A stretch of 64,000 bases of DNA, taken from NCBI GenBank assembly GCA_964019135.1, contig OZ025250.1, forward strand, positions 53,505,357-53,569,356, read 5' to 3'. This document shows, one piece after another, positions 34,703 through 47,344 of the stretch; position 1 is the stretch's first letter; each line of letters starts with the position of its first letter. The notes under the pieces were generated by a model. That model made no database searches. It was not told the DNA's origin and was given only the letters and a program-made list of their open reading frames with translations. Source of the stretch: Arenicola marina (lineage: Eukaryota; Annelida; Polychaeta; Arenicolidae). A program made the position numbers and the translations under genes.

Positions 34703-34708
34703 TTTATT
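34703..34708 (-). terminator. AATAAA polyadenylation signal
   Basis: AATAAA on the minus strand, 46 bp past the stop codon of the carboxypeptidase-like gene, in a plain AT-rich setting. Confidence 0.5.
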
Positions 34709-34753
34709 TAATGATCGGATAACAGAGACTTAAGGCATATGTCGTCAGATACT

Positions 34754-37700
34754 TCAAGGGTTCAAAATGGCGGCCACGGTACCCTTGAAGCCCATCCAGA
34801 TCTCGTAACCGTTTGGTATGATCTCGTCCTCCGGAAGTACGAAGGTGCTGGGATTCCTCGGGAAGATGGTGTAGACGTAAGGTATACCGGCAACGTCGTG
34901 CGCCCAGTCGATGATTGTACCATCTTTCCGGGCTACAAGTACCAACAGTTGCAAGATTAGTTTTGCACCAGGCCAGTATGTTGTTTTTGTAGTCATTTTT
35001 TTAAATATAAACAATGGGATGATCAATGCATTTGAATTTTCATAAGAAGATTAGCACACTTATAGCGATACAGGTATACATTTATTTTATTTTATTTTAT
35101 TATTTAACACATATCATTTTAGACTAGCCGAGGAATTTGTGCCAACATTTATTGTCGCCAAGAAAATATTTGAGGAAAATATTTTTTGTCTTTGGCATTT
35201 TAATTTGTTTTTAATAAATTATAAGACAACCCTTCGCTCCATGCGTCATACTCACATAGAGTCGAAGCCGATGCTACATAATAATATGTACCGTACACCG
35301 CCGATAGAGCGCTCGCGCCTGCTTCGGCTACCCGAAGCTGAAAACACGAATGCAAGCAACTAATCGAGGCCCGTATAACAATTTTATACTTCAATGGAAA
35401 AGACATATTTTAATTTCCTTTTACCTGTGTGCCTATACATGTATATAATGTTAAAAGGCATATTGTTGAATGCCCTTTTGCTAGATTCGGGTGTGGAAAG
35501 CATATCGTTCTTGTGTTTTACCGCATAATAATTCACACTGTTGATCTTTAACACCCCATGCCATATTCCACGCCGCGAAGTCATATTTAAATATGATGGT
35601 CAATGGTGGATCCACAGGGGATAGAGATACATGGGTTTCGGAACCCTACGCAGTTGAAGCCAGGATGCAAAACATCTTAGGTGTTGATCAACTCCCCACT
35701 TGGTACATTACCCCCTCCCCCTACCATATTAAACTACCAACCGAATTACCCTGCTCTCTCTGCAAAATCATGGATCCGCACCTGATCGTGCGTGCGTTTT
35801 CTATTGGACATAGTTGGCAATCACACATCGTGATAAACGATAGCGAAGATCAAAAGTTCAATATCCAAACCATGAAAGAAAAGGGAATCCAATGAAGACT
35901 TGTGACTGGTGGGGAGCTCTGGGTGGTCATAGCAAAAGGAGGGGTCATCAGAATATGGGAATCATTGCAAAAATGAGAGAGGTTTAAAGGACAATGCCGG
36001 GGCCATGTCATTTACATTTCCAATTAAAATATATGGAATTAACTAAACATTACACACAATTTAATTTAATTTAATCATAAATCAGTCAATTTCCAAGTTT
36101 TGCACGAACACCGTAATTGTCATGAGTACCCGCCTCAGGGCACTGATGATGACGTCACCGACGATGAAGCGACCAGTAGGTTTAGACGATTACTTCCACC
36201 GGAAGTTATAATATCATCAAAGCGGTTTAATGGGGGACATGCAGGTTTTCGTAGTTCCCGTGTCGGGCTTTGATGACGTTTTGTTCCAGTCGGCCTTAAA
36301 TGCTGCAGACGCCTGGGGTGGTTACATGAGCCAGGCCTGGGCTAGTGGCCTGAACTAGCGACCTGAGTAACCGGCTTGAACTAGGCCTGTGGTAGCGGCC
36401 TGAGCTAAGATAAGATAATATAAGTTAAGATAAAATACCGTTTTATGTTTTCTCGGCATATGGAAGTCAGCAATATACATTAGTACAAGTGCTAAGGACT
36501 AACAATAATAAAATGACATGAGTGCTATCCTCTATTTACCCGATAGCTATGTTGCACAATGTGCACTAATTAGAGTGACACATGAAGACATCCGAGGTTG
36601 ACAGCAATGTTTTGAATTCTATAGCAGATTTCACTAACTTTGTTTCATTTTTTAGCATATGCCATAACCCTCTGCCTTGACACTTTACTGAATGTTGGCC
36701 ATAGGCCGTTGTCTCAACGCGTGGCGTACATAGAGTTGGTCCATTTTACAATACCTAATTGCTTTCCTTTAAATGATGCATGTGTTGAAGGCAACCAGGC
36801 CCAATCTCGTGTAAACTTCTAAAGCTATACACCGCAAGCGCTCAACATATAGCAATGGTCTACCCGCTTTCTTCCTCAACTATGTATATGCCTGATCTAA
36901 AATCATTAAAAACAAATCTCAGTGCACGCTCCCGCATATTTTCAATCTTACGCATGCTTTTCGTATCACAGGAATGTCACACAATGGGGCAATAATTAAA
37001 ATGTGTAACGATGAATGAATTAAATAATGTAAGTTTGGTATCAAAATCCATGAATTTAGACACCCTAGCTAACAGAGTGAGACTTTTACCGGCCTTTTTG
37101 CACAAACTTGATATGTGGCTGCGGAAATTTTCAATCCACTATATGAATACCTAGTAATGTTACTTCCTGTTCCGCTGCCAGTTCTGTACCAGAAACGTAA
37201 AACATTTAGTCTCACCTATTTCGTTTCTCCTTATTTTATTTATGCTTAATAAGTTGTATATGTATTGGCACAATTGAAGATCAATGACAATAGAACATTT
37301 GCACATGGGGCTTGGTAGAATTCAATATGTGATTAGCTCAACCGATTAGAAAAACAATAGTTACTTTTCCGTTCTTGTCTCTCCTCGCTGGAATGCGCTG
37401 ATGGCGATGCGAAAATATGGTCGGAATTTAACATCTCCAGGCGCCTCAACGTTATTGGTCCGTGTGGTCTTTTGCCTTCGTATTTAGCATATAGGTCTTC
37501 CTCAAATCAATCTTTCTCAAAGTGTTCTGAACATACATTTGAATGTCTGGTGGACTTAAAACTCTGACGGGCAATGTTGTGAAGCCATTGCCGCAACAGC
37601 TGCTGGTCGCCTTTTAGTAGTGGCAGGTCAGTGCTGACAGATGGGGAGGGGTAGAAAGATATGTTGTTTGCACTTTTTGGCATTTGAATTGAATTGTAAC

Positions 37701-40700
37701 TTCCAACAGCTGAACAGTACATCGTTTTGTTATATAAATCCGTCGATGTCTCAAATTTCGGTTGTCAATATTCATGAGAAGTGTTTGCCGAAAATGTGTT
37801 CAATAGACGCAGTTTCTCCCATGTAAACACATTTTCCGCCCAGTGACGTCAACGTCTGTGTGTGATTGGCTAACTATGGTCACGTGTTTAGAACATGTCG
37901 ACACCCGCCTGAAGGAAGAAAATCAGTATTTATACTGTTGATGTGCGATTTTCTCGATGATGCTTTCTTTTTAAGCAAAATAATTAACTGCAAATACATT
38001 TTATAGCAATAGAGTTTTTCTTTTATATCGCATTGCAGCCGCTGGGCATTTTCTTTTAAATTTATCATTTGAATTTGACTTGATTTGAATTTGAGTTGAT
38101 TTGAAATTAAATTTGACCTGATCCTCCCCTCACTAACCAGTTCATCGTTGTCAACAGGCAAGGTTTCGGTGTAATAGTACGGCCATATCCACGAGTTCCC
38201 GTTCCATTCGAATGAGATGAAGAGGTCCCACGTGCCCAGTCTCTCCGGGTCCAGCATGAAATTCCCCACTGCGCTGGTCTCCGGCTCCGAGAAGGCACAG
38301 GGTCCGATGTAGCCGATGGCGCAAGGGCTGGTGGGACCGCCCTCTGTAATGGAGTGCAGTTATGGATCACTAAGTAGATGGCGACAATGAATGAGGGTTT
38401 TAGGCCACATTTGTGCACACATAAATTCAGCCTTGCTGTATAAGGTATCAGCAGGTGACGTTCAATGGTTCGGCAAGCAGAGCGGGAACCATTGTACTAA
38501 AGGTGAATTACGGACCATCACCTCTTGCTGACTGGGTTCGCCTATAATTATTTACGACTGTATCCATCTTGAAATAATAATATTTAATCGTGACATAATA
38601 TAGAATGAAGTAGAATAATTGCCAAATACCGGTCATGTACTAAGCTCTTAGAAATAAAGAGGCCGAATCTCAGTTTGGTTGTATGCTTTATGCATACGTT
38701 TTTAGCGATTTCTTGGCACGTTCTCCTTTCGCAAACATTCTCATCTGTTTAGTTTATGCAGTTGGTTTTGAAATAAAAGATAACGTGTTGCCGCAATTTT
38801 AACACACAGTCCCAGGGGAGGGGGAAGGGGTGGTGATCTCTGGGTGAAGTCCCGGCCGGGGGCGCAATAGGAGCATATCTCACAAACTCTGGGGTCATAT
38901 ATAATAGATGCCTATTATAGTTTCGACGGATGTACAACGACATTTTCGCATTTTATATTGTAATCCAGCGTTGTGCAAACATGTTCGAATTCCGAACCAG
39001 GACTTAATCACTTGGCGTAATGACGACTTTAGTCGGTGTTCCTTACCGCTCCAGTGGTAACCAAAGTTGTGGCCGTAGTCTACCCCTTGACATCCGCTCT
39101 CGGGACGAATGGAGCGAGACTTTTGCCATGTGTGGTCCTGCTCAACAGAAAAAAAACAGGTTGATTCGTGTCCATGAAGAACTTGTTTGGTTTTCATGCA
39201 ACCGGTTTCCTTTGGCGTTCGGTAACCAGTTCGATACACAGTTTGGTATATATGCCATGTACGCCCTTTTGACATCCGAAAGTTGAGCAAGAAAGGTCTC
39301 CATTTCAGTCAGGACACCACCATTAACAGAACACACATATCCCTGTTATTGAGGCATTACGGTCCGAGTGTGAAATATGACGAAGACAATTGTGGAGCAG
39401 TAATTACCGTCCACGTTATATATATCCTGAGTTCCACCACATAACCTACGGTAGTCCAGGTGTAGACATAGCCGTCTGGATTAATACTGGGCAGGATGTA
39501 TACATCGTAGTTGTTGAGAATGTTCTGGATCTCAGGATCCCTGTCGAAATCCTTGACAAGCTACAGCGGAAAGGACATAATCATTATTCGCTCAGCATGT
39601 TTGACATCTTCTCGTCGTCAGGCTTAGCTGCGTGAATGAACATTTATAAGTGTGTGATGTGGTCACGTGGTCATTGGGTGATGTTGCATCAGCACCACAT
39701 TTGATCACCTTGCATCACCACCACATTTGATCACCTTGCATCACCACCACATTTGATCACCTTGCATCACCACCACATTTGATCACCTTGCATCACCACC
39801 GCATTTGATCACCTTGCATCAACGCCACATTTTGATCCACTTGCATCACCGTCGCAATTAGTTACCTAGCACCACGATCACATTATTTGGTCAGTTTGCA
39901 TATTTTTTTTTCATTTTTACCATATTTAGTTACCATGTATCACCACAACATTTGGTCGCGTTGTTCTAACTTGCCGGGCTGTAGCCCAGGGGACTAAGGC
40001 ATCGAGAACTACAAACCTGGCGGCTCTCGGCGAGGAGGCTGTGTACGTACCTATGCGCGAAGAAGAGTAAACAATACATCTACCAATTCAAACGATCGGG
40101 CTCACGGCGAATGGATGAGGCGGTACAGATACTGACCCTGTCGATGAGGTAGAGACCGGTAGCGACGCTGATCCACACTTTAGGAATCACGCCGCTGTGA
40201 AGCCAAATGGACCGCTTTCCGGTTCCGCCGGTACTGACCTGTTTGAAAGGCATCGATACCAGATGACAAAGCGTCAAATACCAGCATGCCAATACCAGCA
40301 TTCACAAAAGGAAAAAAATGCACTAGTTTCGGTACCTCCGATGGAAATGACAAAGATTAATACCATTTTGGCGCCAACAAATGGGGTCTCACGGTGAAAC
40401 CATTCGCTACTGATATGCGCGTTAACGTTAGGGAACGTTAGTGAAATACTAAAAGAAATTTGTGATCACGAGGCTCTATGAACACCAAAATATGCGAAAA
40501 AGCCGTGTCTCTGAGACATGAATGGAACTTATCTTCGATAACATTTATAACGCTCAAATTCTTTAGCTCGTCGGCTATCCGATTTCCAATGCCAAACGCT
40601 CGCGACACCGCCTTGCCACGAACAGTTTTTTAAGTAAATGGTGTGGGAATAATTTTTTATGTGAATCAGACGGAAATTTCGTTAAATTATTAATCTAGCT

Positions 40701-43415
40701 TCTGTGACACGATCCGCCATGACGTCCACATGACCTCTTCCTCTCAACATATTTACCCATGTATTTCCCTCACCAAACTCAATCCCCTCACCAAGCCCCT
40801 TTCCTACAATCCCACCCCACCAGTCCCTTGATATATTTACCCATGTATTTCCCATTACATGTGTTTAATTTCAAGTATACTATGTAACACCTGTATGTTT
40901 ATTACCCAATGTACCGTATTGTATCGACATTGAGATGTATCCCTCTTACACCTGTAATATGTACCTGTTGACTTTCTGAATGATTTGGCGATATCAACAT
41001 CATCTATGGAGAACAGGCAGATGCCGAATGTTTTACCTGACATTATTATATATAATACTTCTCAATGCTCTTCACTCACCCACTGTGGCATAGCCATTAT
41101 GTCGCCGCTTCTCCTTACAAAGTTGAGCAAACATTGTTGTACTACTGGATGTACTCACCTTCAAAGCTCTCAGACTTCTGCCTTCCCAGGAGTAACCGAT
41201 CGTCTCCATGCTGCAGCGGGAGCCGCACAGCGCGTCCATCTCATCCAGATATACGTTCATCTGCAGAACGCGTTTGATAGTGTTGATTATCAGCTAATTG
41301 GAATAAGCAGTCATCACACAATGATACCGAAGCCATCAATGTTGTGGGCCGGTTTTTAAGAGAAGAGATAAGGGATATTTATGAGCTATAGGGGCCAGCA
41401 AAAATAACACGCGTTCATAGGAGGATTATGCATTAAACTGGTGATTCGCGTCTGTTGGGTGACGCGCCCTCACTAGAGCCAACATCTGAGTACCGGGAAC
41501 CAGCTAACTGCCCGGTTTGTGCGTCAAGAATCGGGTGTTCGGGAATATGATTTTGGCTTGCTTTGCTCCGGGCTTTCCCACGATAACAGTATTATATAAT
41601 TAAAGATGAGACATTGATACATCAAAAATACGTAGTCATCAGCAAGTCATGTTCGATCATTCCGTTGGAAGCGTTGCATGTTCAGCATACTCATAGATGT
41701 TTACATTTCTGAGACAAACGAAGCAACCATGCTGTAGGTACTGTAGTACTTAAGTTCCCCCACCCCTTGTGTCCACTACGTCATATACATTGATATCATA
41801 CTTTCTGTGCCCTTCATAATGAGGACCATATAGTAACGCATGCATAAATTTAAGAGTTAACACCTTTTTCAGATTGTATGTCTAGTAAGTGCGTCCAATA
41901 TGTTCAGTAAGTCTTCAGCAAATTCTAGCATGTACGTTGCTTCATGAGCAACTTTGATATTGATATTGACAAGCATACGGCACATCCTGCTGGATTACCT
42001 GATCCCAAGTTAGGTAATAAGTAAAGTTGTAGTCACGTAATCCAACTGTCGGGTCTCTTCCGCCGATATTCTTGTCGATATTTCTGCAATATCAATATGA
42101 TAGATTCAACTGACATTTTTCTGACAGAATGGTATTGTACTCCGCACTATTCATCATGATTATTTCATAGATATGTTGACTACTATATTACTACTATATT
42201 AATGTAGATAATTAGTACCTCCAAGTTGTGCGCTCAAAAGATATTGTCGTAATGTCTGATATGTCCCATCTAAAATATATTAAAGTTCAACCAAGTGTCG
42301 TACGCCTTGCTTTGGTTATCGGACAAAGCAGTAACGTAATCATCAGGGAGATAACGTCTTCATAAAAACGCGCCTCGCCATTAGCATGAAGCTTGAACAC
42401 TTAAACAGATTAAGTTTATGCTTAAAGAAATATGTTCTGTAATTTTTGTATTGCAGGGGCGGATCTAGGAATTTGCCAAGGTGGGGGGTTGCTGTCTGAA
42501 AACTTGCGACCGGCGGGGGGGGGGGTGCTCTGCTCGGAGAAGCCGACTTCAGGTTCCCAAGGGGGGTTTGCAACCCCCCTAACCCCCCCGCTGGATCCGC
42601 CCCTATATTGTATAAAATAGTCCGCGTTTTATGTTGAGGTTGTTTTTCAGACTCAACGAGATATAAAACTTGTGTTTTACCAAATCAAATGTTCTCACAT
42701 GCAAATGCAAAACACATACTGTAAAGTTCATTTTGAAGAGTAGAAAAAGCCATATGGATCACTCTAATTACGACGAACCTGTAGCAAACCACAGGTGCCT
42801 CAATCGTGGGTGGTGGGGGCCGGAGGAGGTGGGGGGGGGCGGCTTCACACATATCTCATATAAAGAGAGAAGGTAGGCAAAGCCTTTTGCAGCCAGAAAA
42901 CCGAACAACATCGGTCGATTTCGTCAACAAATTGCCACGACTACGCGGTTTCCTCGCTTAATTCAATGCTTCAACACTTTACTCACGAAGTTCTCACGCC
43001 ATCCCCTTCAAACACACCTTTAAATCGCCCCCCCCTTCCATCCCACCCCACCCACCCACGATTGAGGCACCTGTGAGCAAACACACTCACTTTGCGTAGA
43101 ATCCCATCGGGTTAACATCCTAGTCGAGTAGGCAGCGCGTTAGGCTATTGTCCAGTGTGCTCCGCAAGCGACCGGTGCGTCATTCGAATCGCAACCGTGC
43201 AAATGTCTACATACATATCCCATGATGTTCTTCGCAAATAGTAGAGGCTACTACCAGAGATAGTTGACAAGTTAATTAACCCTTCCCATGCGACATGTAT
43301 CAGTCTCACTTTAACCAACCAGCTATTTGTCATCTACTTACCCATTGTAGTTGACTTTGGAGGCATAGGCCACAGTCAGGGCGCAGAGGCATACAGCAAG
43401 AATGTGAGTGTCCAT
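34754..43415 (-). CDS. Carboxypeptidase A-like pseudoenzyme (M14A fold)
   Basis: Exons on the minus strand with AG/GT ends and matching phases: 43342-43415 (ATG, signal peptide MDTHILAVCLCALTVAYA then KVNYNG, a procarboxypeptidase-like start), 41999-42083, 41159-41260 (YSWEGRSLRALK), 40137-40238 (VSTGGTGKRSIWLHSGVIPK), 39450-39560 (NPDGYVYTW), 39047-39137, 38138-38343 (FSEPET), 35256-35337 (VYGTYYY), 34754-34932 (IDWAHD, stop). The middle propeptide exons between 42,083 and 43,342 were not found. By bovine CPA numbering: His69 to Ile, Glu72 to Val, Arg127 to Gln, Asn144 to Gly, Arg145 to His, His196 to Glu, Tyr248 to Ser, Glu270 to Phe. Cys138/Cys161, NPDGY and SEPE are kept. It cannot bind zinc in the usual way. 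A secreted binding or regulatory role is inferred. Confidence 0.88.
37370..37722 (-). pseudogene. THAP-domain remnant
   Basis: From the ATG at 37,722 the translation has the THAP pattern: CSAVGSYNS at the N-terminus (second zinc Cys is Ser), SFYPSP, LRQWLHNIARQSFK, and VCSEHF supplying the C-x2-H pair. A stop follows EHFEKD, after which the same frame continues FEEDLYAKYEGKR and further. It lies in an intron of the carboxypeptidase-like gene. It may derive from a P-element-type DNA transposon or a retroposed THAP gene; with a lost ligand and a stop it is probably dead. Confidence 0.55.
39683..39860. repeat. 26-bp intronic tandem repeat, about 6-7 copies
   Basis: Units TTGCATCACCACCACATTTG plus ATCACC repeat from 39,683; the first four are nearly exact and later ones decay. 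In the intron between exons 39450-39560 and 40137-40238 of the carboxypeptidase-like gene. Confidence 0.9.
42454..42604. mobile_element. MITE with AGGGGCGGATC ends
   Basis: Left end CAGGGGCGGATCTAGG and right end CTGGATCCGCCCCT are inverted repeats of about 11 bp, with a C/G-rich middle, about 150 bp in all. The ends resemble hAT-type MITEs known widely in animals. A target duplication is not clear. A right-end relative lies near 44,700-44,780. Confidence 0.6.
42790..43075. mobile_element. Complete MITE, 24-bp TIRs, 7-bp TSD
   Basis: The left terminal repeat CACAGGTGCCTCAATCGTGG (and 4 more bases) is exactly inverted at the right end, finishing in CACCTGTG at 43,075. AGCAAAC is duplicated at 42,783-42,789 and 43,076-43,082. 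It lies in the intron after exon 1 of the carboxypeptidase-like gene. A related, damaged copy lies at 17,073-17,360. Confidence 0.9.
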
Positions 43416-45553
43416 GATAACAGGTGTTTGAAACAGCAATGACGGTAATATACATCGGAATCGCCTTCAATACTAACTCGCTGCATCACTGACTGTCGAA
43501 GGCCGATCAAATGTTGTAAGGTGGGTAGCTTCTCATGAATTCATATAGCCAGTTACAATAACGTCCTTATCGTTATCAGCGGCACAGATGGTTCTTTTCC
43601 CATCATGTTGTTGAAGTGTGGGTGGTGAGGTTGCGTAATCAGGCTTGGCCGTTATCGGAGATGCCACAGTTCAAGGCAAGCCCGCTTGGAAGCTAATTAC
43701 TGGTAAGTTGTGCATATAGTAACGTCATATAGCGTTGCTCATTGCAAAAGTATTGTACTGTTTTCTAAATAAATGTGTGAATAGACACGTTGTTGCACAG
43801 TCAGAAGGTGGAACGTTAAGGGACATTGCACACAAATGTGGTGCACCCCTTCCCCCCACACTGCGCCCTGTGAATGTGTGATACGGAGATACTTACATTA
43901 CACCCCCCATTTCTTTAAAACAAGATTTGTTCACAAAGGAATTTAATCAATTTAGGACACAATCACCCCTTCCCCCTTGGCGGGTAGCCAACAACTGACG
44001 AAATCCCAGATCGTGCCTGCATATACTTACTTCCAGCCGGTACACTGCATATCAACTATGCAGTTAAATTATTTGATATTTCTTCTCCGGCTGATTAAAT
44101 GAATAGTATTAAACCTGATCGAGTAAATTTGCATGACAAGTTATTCTGGGATAACATCTCATATTTATGATTTAATCCTTGTTTAGGAAAATTATGTGAC
44201 GTCGCGCCATTTCTTTAATTGTTCATTATCCAGAAGAAAGCTCCGGGAACAGACCTAGCCGTGATTTAATTAACGTAAGCTTGCGTTATGTACTAGTTAA
44301 AGAACGAGCTGGAGTGCATTCGCCAAAAACAAAGCACGAGACGCGACAGCGTCGAGTGAATTATTTGGTGAATGCACGACAGCGAGTTCTTTAACGTACT
44401 TATAAAATTGTTATAACAAGGCATGATATATGCTCCCGTTTGGACACAGGAATTGACTATTGTGTCAATTGCACTGCCCGACGAATACATGAGGCACATG
44501 GTGGAAACAACGGTGAAGCCCCAGGGGGGAGGGTAGGGGTGGGAAGTCGTGGATGAAGTAGACATTTTGGAAGTCATTGCTTCTTAGTTTCGTGAAAACA
44601 TCGCCCCCTAAAAAGCGATATGACGGATATAATGAGACATGTATGCAATCGATAACTGTGGAATTTCCATATATTTTGAGATTTCGGATCTAACCCCCGC
44701 CCCTTTGCTGCTTAACATTAACTTATGCATTCCATTGCGGGGTCACGTGCCCCTGCCCCTACCTACCGGATCCGCCACTGTATATGGTGTGTTCGGAATC
44801 TGCGGGATCACCGACATCCCTGATGAACCTCGAAGAGAGATAAATTGAGAGATAAGACGAAAACTACAATTCTGAGAATCTGAGCCAACGTTATTTTTGA
44901 GGCATTCTTAGAGGATTGCTTTTAAACAAACCGTAGCTCATCTTGCTGTGACATTGACCATGAATATTGATATTGTGCAACGTCGTCAAGCGTGCCCAAA
45001 CACTAATGTTCTGTTTTGAGCAATGTGTTGTTCATCTGACTTCTTGCCTTTATGGATATTTTGAGGAGGTAATTTTCTCCCAAAAATGCTGTTATAGGGT
45101 TCGATGTTATATTTTTGGAATGTTTTCCACAAAAACGATTGGGCAGAATTGCAAATTTAAGCACAGAATTAATTAATTATTTAATTATTTAATTAACCAT
45201 CTATGGCCTTAAAACTGAAATGCACTTGTAATCGTTATTGAATGAAAACTGTTTACGGTACTAGTCCCGCCTTTCAATGGTTAGAGCGCATTTCAAAAAA
45301 ATCATGTGACTTTGACCTACATCGCCCGTCTACGAACTTGTGAATTTGGAAGTCGATATTTCATTTTTCGTTGGGGTTTGGAAGGTGTAAATGGCGGCAT
45401 GCGACGCAGGTATAGTTGAAAAATGTACATTCGACATTAACCCCCAAATTCCAAAACTTGAACAATAACAAAGTTAGTTATGTGAAGAATAAGGGGTTAG
45501 TGTCATGCTTCGTAACACGGTTACTCCTGATGAGTCCTATTGTCACATTTACA
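43416..45553. other. Upstream of carboxypeptidase-like gene, no gene seen
   Basis: Probably contains the promoter of the minus-strand carboxypeptidase-like gene, but I see no clear TATA box. About 44,690-44,780 has a decayed MITE right end (GGATCCGCCACTG). Positions 44,290-44,400 include a short inverted pair (GTTAAAGAACGAGCT / GCGAGTTCTTTAACGTAC). The rest is AT-rich and featureless. Confidence 0.55.
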
Positions 45554-45557
45554 TTAA

Positions 45558-46609
45558 GGTAAGCCACCCATAATGAGCCTCGGCGATTTTGAGCAGGCCT
45601 CGATAAACATCGGCAAACATCGGCGAGTTGTAGCTCTGATATTTTAAGCAGTCTTAATGAAACAAAGCACGAAAAAAAAACAGCAAAAGAAGTGGTGACA
45701 TAGGTAAAATAAATGAAACATCGTAAAATAAGCTTCGGCGATTTAGAGAAGACCTCGGTAAACATCTACAAACATCGGCGGGTGTCAGTGAAAGGGGAAT
45801 CCCTAACTTGTTACGTCATTCAGAGGGGATCCCCAATTCGTGACGTCATTCACAGGGTATTTACCCGAGAATGGCTCTTCGTGATAAATTCCCAATAATC
45901 AAGAAAAAAACATGGAGAAAACGTGTAAATAGTTCAGAAAACATTCGTGTAGATCATAATTATATCGGAGACCATTATATATATATAACCAGATTTATTA
46001 AAATGTGAGCACAAGGCGTAAATTACTGATAATTGGTGTGAAATAAGCTGCTCCAAAAAATATTTCTGAAATAACATTTTCAAGTTTCAGGACGTGTTTC
46101 TCGAGAAATTCGCATGGCTACATTTTTCTTTATTTTTGTTACAAGAACTTTGTTTTTAGACGTTTCTAAACGTGGTTTGGTGTCATGATTTTCATTTTTG
46201 ATGAAATTATAGCGAATTTTGTGAAGGTGGTGACTTCGAGTTTTGGCAAAAACGGTCATGTTTTTGCATAACTGCACTTTATTACTGCCATTCTGTTATT
46301 TTTTGTGGCTACTATTTACATTGTTGAATATCATTCCTGTATTGCACTAGGTTTAAGCTTTCCAAAGAGCTATTATTGATGATATTGACTTAATTTTGAG
46401 CTGAATTGTAGCAAAATTACATATTCGTGGTAGGTGTCAATTTTTGGTCATTTTGTGAAATGGGGGTATACTTGAAAAATGGAGAATATTTTATTAACGG
46501 GACGGTAAAGTATCCTGAAAATTCACCAGAGGGTATGTAATTGGGTATACTTTCATAAAATAATCACAAATACAGAGCTCTTTTACCTTGCTATTATGGG
46601 TGGCTTACC
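45558..46609. mobile_element. TTAA-flanked MITE, 1,052 bp, 17-bp TIRs
   Basis: Ends are GGTAAGCCACCCATAAT and its exact reverse complement. TTAA stands at both edges (45,554-45,557 and 46,610-46,613). The sequence flanking it exists uninterrupted at 46,930-47,000, where CATTTACG-TTAA-TGTGTAAAT is the empty site, which proves the TTAA duplication. TTAA targeting is typical of the piggyBac group; the TIRs do not start with the usual CCC, so family placement is tentative. No transposase. Two CTTCGGCGATTT-type internal repeats lie at 45,577-45,630 and 45,728-45,783. Confidence 0.9.
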
Positions 46610-46610
46610 T

Positions 46611-47130
46611 TAATGTGTAAATAAATGTTTTTATTTGAGTAATGTATCTCTTTTTGTACCTTGAAAGGGGGTCTGGAGTTGTGCAGGCCACCCATCGCAC
46701 CGGGAGTTGGTGGTTCACTCCCTTCCGTGTCTAGTTCGTACAGGATATAATATAAATTGTTGCATTAACCCGCCGTTGGGCACACAGCCCCCCCCCCCCC
46801 CGCCCATGCACACCCCCCGTGCATGGGGGGGGGGGCAGGGGGCATGTGCCCCCCATTCCGACTCTAAAGTATTTGTGCCCTGTATTGAACAAATTATTGT
46901 GCCTCCCCCCCCCCTTCAGGAATTCTTGCACACGCCCTATTGTCGCATTTACGTTAATGTGTAAATAAATGTTTTTATTTGAGTAATGTATCTATTTTTG
47001 TACCTTGAAAGGGGGTCTTGAGTTGTGCAGGCCACCCATCGCACCGGGAGTTGGTGGTTCACTCCCTTCCGTGTCTAGTTCGTACATGATATAATATGAA
47101 TTGTTGCATTATCCCGCCGTTGTGCACACA
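46611..47130. repeat. Direct repeat pair around a G/C hairpin
   Basis: Positions 46,611-46,785 and 46,953-47,128 are about 96 % identical by eye (TGTGTAAATAAATGTTTTTA through TTGTTGCATTA). Between them is a C13-type run and a CCCCCCGTGCATGGGGGG hairpin. A similar GTGCATGGGGGG hairpin recurs at 47,955-48,000. Confidence 0.85.
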
Positions 47131-47344
47131 GTAAACCGGGCCCAAGGAACCCCTCTGGACGATCATTGATAAACTGATGAAACCTGCCTCAGCCTAGGTG
47201 CCGAGGCACGGAGACAGATAGTGGCATTTTAGAAAATGACGACACTGAACTTAGCTAAAAAGCGACACAGAACTTCGTGAAAAATCGGCATTCGACACTG
47301 AGAATTTACTGGACACGGGAGCCCTCCGTCCAGAACCTAGTAGG

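Noticed and set aside
35593-35895. 100-codon plus-strand frame inside the carboxypeptidase-like gene
   Set aside because: No recognisable similarity and no supporting signals; probably chance.
39683-39860. CRISPR-like array
   Set aside because: Units are contiguous with no unique spacers, in an intron of an animal gene.
43120-43250. Additional tRNA-like SINE head (AGGCAGCGCGTTAG, CATTCGAATCG)
   Set aside because: Box matches are weak and no family body follows.
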